Of a DNA stretch of 64,000 nt, positions 1-12,000 are shown in pieces (the first letter of the stretch is position 1; each line of letters starts with the position of its first letter). The DNA is from Ailurus styani (lineage: Eukaryota > Chordata > Mammalia > Carnivora > Ailuridae). The notes below the pieces were generated by a model. The model made no database searches. It saw nothing but the letters and a program-made list of their open reading frames with translations, and was not told where the DNA came from. The translations under genes and the position numbers were made by a program. The DNA is taken from assembly GCA_002007465.1 (NCBI GenBank), contig LNAC01000032.1, positions 6,726,889 to 6,790,888 of the forward strand, in the 5' to 3' direction.

Positions 1-393
1 CTCACACACACTTGATTTATGATTTCCTTCTTCAATCTTAAAGTCTTATCTTCCTGGGATATACTTGGTTTCTTATCCATTGAGGATTTTTTTTTCTAGT
101 TAGGTTATGGGTTTTTGTATTATTTTTATATCTTCATCTCAAAGGATTTAGGGATGAAGGGAGAGGCAATTGTGCCCAAACCAACATCTTGAATGAAACC
201 TCTACAAACTTTTAGACAGCATTAAAAAATATGTGAAAAATTTTACCACCATCAAATGACATTGACTTAGCATTTTTACTTTTGAAGTTATAGTAAATCT
301 GTAAAGGTTAATGTATTTATTGTAAAATTTAATATAAGACACTACTTTGTTAAAAGAATGTTTTAAAATTGGTTTTCAAAATCTTTCTAATAG

Positions 394-569
394 TTTTGTA
401 CTAGGTGCTGTCTCTCCTGCTGTGGTTGTCCCTTCCATGCTCCTTTTGCAAGAAAATGGATATGGCATTAAGAAAGGCATCCCAACCTTACTAATGGCTG
501 CTAGCAGTTTGGATGACATCATAGCAATTACTGGATTCAATACATGCTTAAGCATAGTCTTCTCCTCAG
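394..569 (+). CDS. SLC9B1: SLC9B1 coding exon with the paired-aspartate ion site
   Basis: Acceptor ttctaatag ends at 393 and donor gtaaac starts at 570. It starts with one base of a split codon, then FVLGAVSPAVVVPSMLL, and ends one base into a Gly codon completed by the next exon. The Asp-Asp pair lies 40-41 codons in, within SSLDDIIAITGF, the cation/proton-binding helix of this family. Confidence 0.9.
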
Positions 570-3500
570 GTAAACAAAATACAGAAACTGCCATCTCATT
601 CACTTTTTTTGGTTCTTTAAACAAAGTTTCTGGCTTTGCTTCTTTATTAACATTTATTTATTTTTACACGTAACATCTTTTTATTCTTCACAAAAAAGCT
701 CATTCTAGAGCAGGAAAGAAGTTTCAATGGATTGAGAAACCACTATTTAACAACACATATTTTATTTTCATAACCGCATATCATAATTAACCTGATAACC
801 CTTATTATTATCATTTTTCTGTTCATGTTGCTTTGGAATTGTATCACAGTTTTCAATAGAAAATTTTAAGTAGCAATATTATTAGTACTGCTATTTAATA
901 TATTTCTAAAATGTGCCTTTTTGGCTATCATTATAAATAACTGGTTGCTCTGTTATTAAGACAACCTAAATATATACAGCATGGACAACTGTGTGCCTTT
1001 TTGATAGTGGTGGGACAAGATCTGCAGCAATTCTGAATCCCAAGGTAATATTTGGTCTTGAATGTACCAAGAAATTGTGAAAGTAAATGTTTCCAAGTTC
1101 TGTAATGCTTTAATTATCTACAGTGTTTGGAATTCTGTCTTCTGTATTATTGAAGCACCAAAATATTTAAGTTGAAAAGTAATACATTAAACTTTTTAGT
1201 AAGTTTCTCTTAAGATCAAAAGACATAAATAAGAAGAAAAAAAAGGAAAAGATAAAAATAAGCTCTGCAACATACCCTCAGGAATAATAACTGACTCTTG
1301 ATATAAATCTAGATTTCTTCTCCCTCTTTCTCCCCATCTCCCCCCAGCCATTCTCTCTGACTTCCTCCCAATATTCTTATAAAATTGTAAGAATTGGTTA
1401 TACTTTTTTGTAACCTGAGTTGTTTTGTACTTAACTGTATATCACCAATATGTTTCTCTTCGGTAAATACATTTCCATGACATTTTTAATGGTTGTATAG
1501 TTTTCTTTTGGCTGCATCATGCTTATGCAACCTTTTGAAAATTGAAATTGACTCCAGTATTCACTATTAAAAGAATACTTGGTGGAACGTCTTATAGCTA
1601 AATAGTTTTACCTAATCTTAATATTTTCATAGTCTCGAAAGTGGAATTGTTGAAATAAAAATATAAAAGTTATAAGCTTTTTATGGGGTGGCAGGGTGAT
1701 GGTTATGGTGAGTGCTGTGAATCGTGTAAGACTGATGAATTACAGACCTGTACCCCTGAAAAATACACATTATATGTTATTAAATAAAAACAATTCTTTT
1801 CCCACCACAGAGTAATGGTACTGTGTCATAAATCAAGTGACCATATATATGTACATGTATTTCTAGACTCTCTAATTTGTTCACTTGGTCTAGTTTATCC
1901 TCGCAGGAGTAACACAGCCTTTTAATTACTACAGTTTTATAATAAGTGTTGCTATCTTTAGTAGTGTGAGATAATATTTTAATATAGATATATTTTATCT
2001 GTATAGAGATAATTTTTGTTATTTATAGTAGTTGTGCATTTCCCAGTTTTGTTATTATTCTTCAAGATTGTCTTGACACTTCTTTGTTTGTATTTCTAAG
2101 TCCATTTTAGAATCACCTTGCTGATTTCCACCAGCAAAAATAATACTAGAATTTTCACTGGAATTGATAAAATTCGTAGAGAGAATTTGGAAAATATTTA
2201 CATCTTTACAATTTTGATTCTTCCAACCCAAGAACATGGCATTTTTTGGGAACTTCTTAAATTTCTTTGAATATTTTGTAGATTACTGTGCAGAGACCTT
2301 GCACTTCTTTCACCAAACTCATTGATTTGTATTTGGTCTTTTTATCCTATTGTACATGGTGTCATTTTAATTTCTTCCCATTTGTTGATTGCTGATATAT
2401 AAAAAAATAATTGGTCTTCATATATTAACCCTGACCCTGTGACCGTACTAGACTTACTTATATGTTTTAAGAGCTTGTAGGTTTTCTTACATTGTATATG
2501 TACATAATTATGACATTAATAAATACATTTTATTTTTTTAAAAAGTTATAAGCATTTTGAAATATATTACCACAATGTTATGGCCTACCAGGGTGTAAAA
2601 AGTTGCCACTTTCTCTTCACCTTCCTCAAAACTCGGTATCTCTAGTCTTTTATATCTTTGTTAATTTGATAGATGAAAGGTGAGGCCTCTTTAAATGAAG
2701 TACTTTGAATACTAGTGATATTTTAAAATGTTCATGTTTATTGACTATTGGCATCCTGGAATGTTTTATACACTGCTTTTCTTGAACTCTTTTTCTTATC
2801 TTATAGGCATTGTTCATCTTTTGTTCTTTTTGTCAAGATTCTGCATAAAATTAGGAATGATAACCTTCTGTTTAAAAAAAAACCTTCCATTTTATGTCCT
2901 ATAGTTTTCCACATTTACAATTTTTCTTTTAATTTTATCTTTTTTTTGCAATTCAGATTTTTCATATTTTTATTGTCAAATCTGACAATCTTTTCCTTCA
3001 TGACTAGTATCAGTAATTCTTTTAAAAAATATTTTTGTATTCCTCTTCCATTGTGCCAACAACTGTGCCAAACACTGAGAATAAACAGTGAACTACAATA
3101 TTAGCTTTTATAATTGCTTGGTACTTGCTGCAAGTTCCATAGCTATTTCCACTCATTTAATAGTCACACAACAGTACGATATTCATTTTACAGAATAGGA
3201 AACCAAGGAACAGAGGTTGAATAATTTTTTCAAAGCCACAGATCCAAAAAGTAGGGAAGCCAAGATGCAATCTGGCAATCTGACCCCAGGGCCACATTTT
3301 TAAGTGCTATTCTATACTATTTACACAGCAGAGAAGACCATATGGCTCATGTTCTCAAGGAATTTGGGTTAAACAAATAATTACAAAATGTGATGAATAG
3401 TACCTAGTATAGGGTACTATGAAACATGCTACAGAAGATCAAACCTAATTTGTGGAGGACAGAAAAAGTAAAAAACCGAAAGCAGTTACATGCTTAGATA

Positions 3501-5948
3501 ATCCTCTTGACTCATGACTATGTATACAGTCACTTAAAATGTTAAGGACTTTTGGGGCACCTGGGTGGCTCAGTCAGTTAAGGGTCTGCCTTCGACTCAG
3601 GTCATGATCCCAGGGTACCGCTCCCTGCTCAGCAGGGAGTCTGCTTCTCCCTCTGCCCCTACCCTCTCTCATGTTTTCTCTCTCTCAAATAAATATTTTT
3701 TCTCTCAAATTTTTTTTAATGTTAAGGGCTTCTAAGGTTTTGTTTTTTACATAGATCTTCAATACATCTGTATTTTGGAATATGGTAGATACAAAGACCT
3801 AACCCCATCTTCTGGGTCAGTTGGCATTTTTATCATTATATGATGTCCTTCTTTATCTCTTGTGACTTATTCGTATTTGACTTAAATTCTATGTTGTCTA
3901 AGTGTGACCATCCTGTTGTCTTTTGGTTATCATTTGCATGGACTATCTTTTTCCATCCCTATAGTTATAAAATTTTAAAGTGATGATTTAATTTCAATCA
4001 CATATAAAAATTCTAATCCTTTACATCTCGCCCTCTTCCCTTTGTTATCCATGTCACAAATTATGTCTTTTTATGTTGCCTATTAATACAGTCTTTTTTT
4101 TTAAAGATTTCATTTATTTGTCAGAGACAGAGAGCACAAGGCAGGGGGAGCAGCAGGTAGAGGGAAATGGAGACTCCTTGCTGAGCAAGGAGCCCAATGT
4201 GTACTCCATCCCAGGACCCTGGGATCATGACCTGAGCCGAAGGCAGACGCTTAACCAACTGAGTCACCCAGGCATCCCTATTAATACAGTCTTATAGTTA
4301 TTTTCATGTCTTTGTCTTAAATTCTGTAACAGAATTGAAAGTGATTTACTCACCACCATTACAGTATTACAGGATTCTGAATTCATCTATGTATTTACAT
4401 TTACTAAAGATTATGTTTGCGTGCTTTCGTGTTGCTAACATCCTTTTACTTCTACTCGAAGGATTTCCTTTAACTTTTCTCATAAGGCAGGTGCAGTGGT
4501 AATGAACTCCTTCAGTTTTTGTTTATCTGAGTCTTAATTTTTCCTTCATTTTGAAAGATAATCTTATAGAATAATATTCTTCATTGGCGGTTATTTTCCT
4601 TTCAACACTTCGAATATGCCTCCCACCCCCTTTGGTCTGTAAAGTTTCTGCTCTGAAATCCTCTGATAATTTTATAGGAGCTTCCTTGTACATCGTGAGT
4701 CATTTTTCTCTTGCCGCAACTCCTTAGTTGGTTTGCGGAGTTCCATTAAGGCTTTCGGACTGTATATTGTTGTTAAGTTAATGCCTCTTTGGGTTAATGC
4801 CTTAATAAAGGTTCTGGGGCTTCCCATCTACCATCTTCCTGTTGTCATCCTGCTTTTCTATTAGTTTTTCATGGAAAAACATTTCTAAAATATATATATG
4901 TACACACCTCATTGAGCTAAAGTACCCATAGCATAACAATTTCTTTGTGTGATGTAGGATTTTTAAAATTTTTTAACTCTAAACTACAGATATAGGTACA
5001 TAAAATATTTTGGAAACTCAATTGACCGCTGACTCAAATACTCCTAGGGTTGACCCTGGAATAAACCTTTTTTCTATTGTTGTTAAATTTTTCTGTGTAT
5101 GTTTAAGTCATTTGTTTCTTTGTCATAACAGGATATCAGAGAAGAAACATTACCAGACATGTGCGAGGTGCCGGAGGTGCTCCTTTGTCCAACCTCTGTC
5201 CATTTTCCAATCTCAGAGGGTCTTTAAAGTTGTGTTTTTAAGGGAGCACACTGTGGCTTATTACTTCCTTGTTTCCTGGCCTACATTTTCAATGGACATT
5301 TCTGACTTGTGTGTATTTATTAAATTATTTGAGGGCACATAATGTATCAGATAGATCATTATGTTTTCCAATATATGTATACTGAAGGCCCATTTTTGTA
5401 TATTTGTTCTAGAAGACATGTGCTTTTCTCTCTGAACCACCTAGATTTGATCTTCTGATATGTTAGGTATGTGAAAATATTACTCTATGAGATGTTTCCC
5501 TTATTGTGTGCCTTTGCAGGTAGTATACTTAAGAATGTCCTTGCCTCTTTTCGGGATGTACTTATTGGCGTGCTGGCAGGAGCTGTTTTGGGAATATTTG
5601 TTCAGTATTTTCCAAGTGAAGATCAGGTAACTAAAAAGTTAGTCTATTTTTTAGAAGTATAGTATTAGACATTTCTTTCAAAAATTTGAACCTCTGGAAG
5701 ACCCATGAGCTTTTAAATGTAACATTTAATTCTCTTTCCCCAAAATAGCCCCTAGTGCTACTCTCTGCTTAAAATGGAGCATAGATTGATATAGGTCAAT
5801 GACCTTGATTGACGTATCAGAAAACTATACTTAGGGCTCCTGGGTGGTTCAGTTGGTTAAGTGTCTGCCTTCAGTTTGGGTCGTGATGGGATCGAGCCCT
5901 GCATCGGGCTCCCTGCTCCACTCCCCCCACCACCACCACTGCTTGTGT

Positions 5949-6014
<66 letters not shown>

Positions 6015-9000
6015 AAATATATAAACTTTAAAAATCTTTTTAAAAAATTAAAAAATTAAAAAAAAAAGAAAACTGTATGTAACCCAGAGTACCTTCTCCA
6101 TTTCATCCCAGCCCTATATTCGTTAAATTGCCTACTGACCACTGGCAATTTTCCCTAATCTTTTTCCCCTCAAATTTTCCCCTAAACATTTTTGGGGAAA
6201 TAGATTGCCATTTATCTCTGCATATTTTCTGACTTAAATTTACTCCCACTGCCTTTGACTAAGGCAACACTGTTAAACTCAACCCTTTCCTCCCCTAAAT
6301 GATATGCATTACTCTTGTATTTCTGTAACTTCCATCTTAATTTCTCTGTAACAGCTGTCTCAGCTAAAGAGATATTCAAAACTTTATTTTTTAAGAATTC
6401 ATTGGATATGTTATAGGAACTACAGTATATGTTATAGGAGCTACAGTTTATACAGTTTACTTTGTTTATATGGGTCTCTTTCCTTCCTTCATCACTTATA
6501 GCTAAGGTACTATAGCCATTTTACTAACATTAGTATCAGAGATGTGGCAGAAGATAAAACTTAATAATTGCAAATTTTTTCAGTCGGCACCAAGTCTGCT
6601 AAAATGTTGATGAGGAAGAAAGTAAAAATTTTAGACACTATTTAATATAACATCTAGTGACATTATACCAAAGGGTCAATAATAAATGGTAGAAGATATA
6701 AATATTGTATTATATATTAAATGTAAATAATTTCTTAATATCTGTCTAATTCTAGACAAGACGTCCAGTGAAGAGAGCTTTCCTTATTTTGAGTATGTGT
6801 TTTACTGCTGCCTTGGGCAGCCAACGTATTGGTTTACATGCAGCTGGAGGACTATGCACACTAGCGTTAACTTTTGTTGCAGGGATGAATTTGTCCACAG
6901 AAAAGGTGAATATTTTTAATACATCATTTTTTAAGATAAAATAACTGCATTTTTTTACATCTATAATAGGCATTTAGGAAATCTCTTTGTTCTAGTTGGA
7001 AGATGTTCCAGAAATTTGTGTCTTCAAGGATGTGTATAAATCAATCAAGGAAATAAGATATTTAGGAAAAGGACCTGGAAATAAACTAAAATGCAATCAG
7101 AAGTTAACACATCAGACTGCTTTCTTTTTCTCAAGTTTTATGCAATGTGATATATAACTTTTCTTGACAATTATTTTATTCATTAAAATTATAGTTATAC
7201 AGTTAGTCCATGAAAAATGCTAATGAAAAATGCTAACAATACAGAAGGCCCACATATAGAACAAAATATAAAATACTCCTTTTCCCCTACCACTCCCAAA
7301 TATCAGACCCCCCTTCCCAGAATCAGTCATCTCCTTTCATCAGTTCTCCATTTGTAGACATTTAGACCTTTCTATTTTTGTTATTACAGTGCTGCCATGA
7401 ACAATCCTGTTCATGTGTCTTTTTGCAAATGTACAAGTGCTTCTGTAAAACAGATTCCTAGAAATGTAATTGCTGAATTTAGAAATGGAATGTTTCTATT
7501 TTGAGGGGTACTGCAAAATTATCCCTTCAAAGATTTTAAGCAATCTGATGGGTAAGAAATGATACATTATTATTCTTTGTTTACATTTCTCTGATTAGTA
7601 GTATAGTAACCTTCTCTTCATATATTCTTTTTAAACTACTTATTCATCTTCTTTGCCCATTTTTTAATTGACTGATTTGCCTTTTTTTCTTATAGTTTCT
7701 CTATGTGTTAGTGCTAATAATTATTTGCTGTGTACATATTGCATATAATTTTTGCTTATTTTTAACTTTGTTTATGACGCCTTTTGTGTTAAAGTAAAAT
7801 TACCTATAGTCAAAACTATTTTTCTTTTTTGTTTTGAACTCTGTATCTTGTTTAAGAAGGATATCGTCAACCAAGATTATAAGATCGTAGTCATAATGTC
7901 TTCTATAGTATCACCTAATACTTTGGTGGGTTTTGTTGGTTTTATTTTTGCATTTAGTTCTTTAATTCTTCTGGAATTTATTTTTGTGAATGCTGTGAGA
8001 TAAGGATATGTGTGTGTGTTCATAAACATGTATATGCATACATATATATATGCATATAAACTGGGTAGTCATTTTTTTTCTAAATTATTTATTGACTAAT
8101 CCATTAATTATTCGGTGATTTTAAAGCCTCTTTTAACATGAGCTGAACTCATATATGTATATATGTTCATTGCTGGGATCTATTAATCTATTAATTAATC
8201 TATTAATCTATTTGTCCTATCTAGTCCTGTGCCAGTACCACTCTATTTTAAATCACTGCAGTTTTATGTCTCAAAATCTAAAGTAAAAGATTCCCTCTCA
8301 TTGTACTTATTTTTAAAGTTTTTTTTTACTGTTCCTGCACAAGTTCTTTCTTAAATTTTAAAATCAGCTTGAGAATTTCCCAATCCCAAAATTATATTAG
8401 TGTTTTGTTTAGTAGTTCAATAAAATCATAATTGTAAAAAAATTAAATGGTCAATAATGAATTACAATTAAATAAAATGAAAACTACTAACTTTCTTTTT
8501 ATATGATAAAAGAAAGAGTAAAGAATATATTTTAAAAATTAAAAATAACAGGGCCACTTGGGTGTCTCAGTTGGTTAAGTGTCTGCCTTCAGCTCAGGTC
8601 ATATCAGGGTCCTGGGATGGAGCCCTGGGTCCAGATCTCTGCTCAGTGGGGATAGGGAGTCTGTTCTACCTCTCTCTCCCTCTGTATCCACCATCCCCTC
8701 CCCACCCCCCAGCTCATGCTCTCTCTCTCAAAAATGAATAAATAATGTCTTTTTTAAAAAAATTAAAAGAAACAAATAGAATAATGTGCCACCATGAAGA
8801 AAGAGTAATATTGTTTTTTCTTTGTTTTTTCCTTTTTTAAACCTTACTTTTATAAGTTAGAAAGCCCAGTCATAAGGGAAATAGTTACAAACATAGTTTA
8901 TACCCCAAACAAAGAATATCACAGTCTTCTTTAAAAAGAGATAAGCCCAGATTGAAACTAAAATCTCTTCATCCAAATTCCTTGAGAAGAGCCAGAGTAC

Positions 9001-12000
9001 TGTTATATCAATTGGGGACTTTGTTGTAACCACGTAATTGGGTAAGTAGCACTGGGAGAGGTTCATTTTCAGAAAGGAGAGCCAGACAGGCAACCAAATT
9101 AAGAATCTATTTATATTTTTGGTTTGGTTTTAAGGAAAAAATAACATTGAAGTTTTCAACATGGGTCCTTTGAAAGCAGGTCTGACAGATTACTGAAATT
9201 TTTTGCCTGGTAGCTTAGGACATATCAAGATTAACTTTCATGGTATTGATTTCCAAGATAACTATTAGTGGAGGTCTTTTCAACTCCCTTTTGAGAGCTG
9301 AAATGGTTGCATAATATTGAGTATGTGCTCATCAGGCATGATGTAGTTCTAGTTCTGCCTCTGTTCAATTACCTTATAAACAAAAGCTAGAATTGTTAAT
9401 GAACGATTCGAACATGTCTGGAACTCCAAAGACCTTATTTGTCTCTATTATTACCAAATAATATTTTAATTGAATAGCTTTGTAGATTTTTTTTTCTGGT
9501 TTCAAGGAGCATTTATTTATTTATTTATTTATTTTAATTTTATTTTTATTCTTTGCCCAAGGGGTACAGGTCTGTAAAAGCTATTAATAAGGAGCATTTA
9601 TTTTTATTTTACTTCCTTTTTTTTAGTTTTTAATTCCATTTAGTTAACACGCAGTTGTTATATCTGTTTCAGGTGTATAATATAGTGTTTCAACACTTCC
9701 ACACACTATCCAGTTATCATCACAGCAAGTGCCCTCCTTAATCCCCTTCACCTACTTCACCCTTCCCCACACCTACCTCCCCTCTTATAAATATCAGTTT
9801 GTTCTCCATAATTAAGAACCTGTTTCTTGGTTTTTCTCTTTCTCTCTGTATTTTTCCTCTTTCCTCATTTGTTTCTTAAATTCCACATGAGTGAAATCAT
9901 ATGGTATTTGTCCTTCTTTGATTTATTTCAGTTAGCATTATACTCTCTGGCCCCATCTATATTGTTGCAGATGACAAGATTTCATTCTTTTTTATGGTTG
10001 AATATTATTCCATTGTGTGCATGTGTGTGTGTGTGTGTGTATACACACACATACAATATGTTCTTTATCCATTCATCAATCAATGGACACTTGGACTGCT
10101 TCCATGTCTTGGTTATTGTAAATAATTCTGCTATAAGCTTTGTAGATTTTTTTAACCAAATTCTACTTAAGTGTTTGAGTAAAAGAATTAACCTATTCAA
10201 TTTTTAAGCTTTAAAATTTCTTCTACAAATAAAATATCTTGTTTATTAAATGTTGAGAGACTTTAATTACTAAAATGCAATTATTTTTGTGTCACAGTAA
10301 CTAAAAACAATAACTAAAAATATATTATTCTTTTCTACAGATTAGAGTCCAAAGAATTATTAAAACTACATGGTATATTTTTCAACCCCTCCTTTTTGGC
10401 TTGGTTGGATCAGAAGTATCTGTTGCATCTCTTGAATCAAATGCTATTGGTAAGAATAATTACAAGCACAAAAAATATAAGATTTGAAAATATTTAAGAA
10501 AACCATAAATAATTTTTATTTTGTTTACAATATGTCTTGAATGCTATAAGAACCTTCTTCAGAAACTCATGTTGATATAGTTAATAACATACATTTGCTC
10601 TTCTGTTACCTTGTATGCTCTTCGTTACCAAAGACAGCTCTGAATACCTTCCCTGAGTGATCTGAGGAAATGCAGATTGGAATTCTTTTCTGACAGAAAA
10701 TGTTACATACCATCAGCACCTTTTTGAATACTTTCATTTGTAGTGAAAGTTCAAAGTCTATTAGCTCAGAATTAAATAAATATTATCTATCTTATCTATC
10801 ATGGTACGCACCATCAGATAATATCTTGCACTTTTTCTAGGCATAAAGAGCCACTTCTTCCCAAATATTTTGTTGTTTATATTTGTTTTTATCTGTTGTA
10901 GGCATTTGTGTTACTACCATGAGTTTGGCATTATTGATTCGAATTTCTTTTACATTTGTATTGATGTGTTTTGCTGGCTTTAGTTTTAAGGAGAAAATAT
11001 TTATTGCTTTATCGTGGATGCCCAAAGCTACGGTCCAGGTAAGAACATATTAAGTCATGTTAATAATTTTTAATGTTGTTGATTTTTTAAAATTCCAAGT
11101 GAATGTTACCCTAATACAAAATGTAGGCTATTAGCCTTACTTTTAAAATGTTTGATTGAGCATAACCACTCATTGAAAATAATGCAATCTTTTAAAATCT
11201 CAGTTTTAAAAGCAATTCTTCTGAAGTTAAGTGTACCTTTAATGGTAAACACTTCCTAAACTTCTGAAATATTTTTTCCTGTTTTCCCAAAATATAAAAT
11301 AAGAATATATCTGGATACTGGAATGTTTATATTTTGCTGAATATTATAGGGATAAATTAATGCCTTCAAAGTGGAGACACATTAATTCTTTTAAAAATGT
11401 ATTTTTCCTACCCTTGTCACCCACTCTACCATACATGAAAGCACATATATTATTTTTTTAATTATGCATTTAATTTATATGATTTTAAATAATGACTAAA
11501 TCTCCTCACCAGACTATCTGGGAAAGATAGGAACAGTGTTTTCTTTCATTATTTACCCCCTAATACTTAATATAGTGCCTGGCATGCAGGAGGTACACAA
11601 TTAGTAAGCACTGCATACCAAGAAGAATGAATAATAAATGATGAATGAATGAATGAATGAATGAGGAGATCTTGTAGTTTTTCCCTCTGATTCAGTGATA
11701 CTCTGCTCCTACAAAGAGGTATTACTACTTATCGTTAGACTTTAACCTGACAGCATAATGTCTTGATTTCTGGAGATTCTTTTTTCCATTGTTACTCCAA
11801 AACAGAAGTTTGTGAGTTCTTGTACAACAAAATTATATGTCATGGTTGGAAAAACAGGTCCATGGGACCAGCCTGGGTGTTTTGAGTATCATGTTACTTG
11901 CCTACTATAACATAGGCAAGTTTCTTCCTAATCTCCCCTGTCCACTTTGTAGATTCCAAACCTCTTGCCAGTTTTACTGTACACATTGCCTCCCAAGTAG

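Larger units (their letters stand above)
9494..10135 (-). mobile_element. 5'-truncated L1 3' end with target-site duplication
   Basis: L1 3' UTR and ORF2 end in antisense. agctttgtagattttttt at 9476-9493 recurs at 10136-10153, an 18-bp target-site duplication. Between the L1 poly(A), seen as tttttttt near 9619-9626, and the outer T run is extra non-L1 sequence, plus a nested small insertion. Confidence 0.85.

Noticed and set aside
5940..6012. Low-complexity Ser/Leu open frame over the CT tract
   Set aside because: Frame opened by the microsatellite within a SINE; not a gene.
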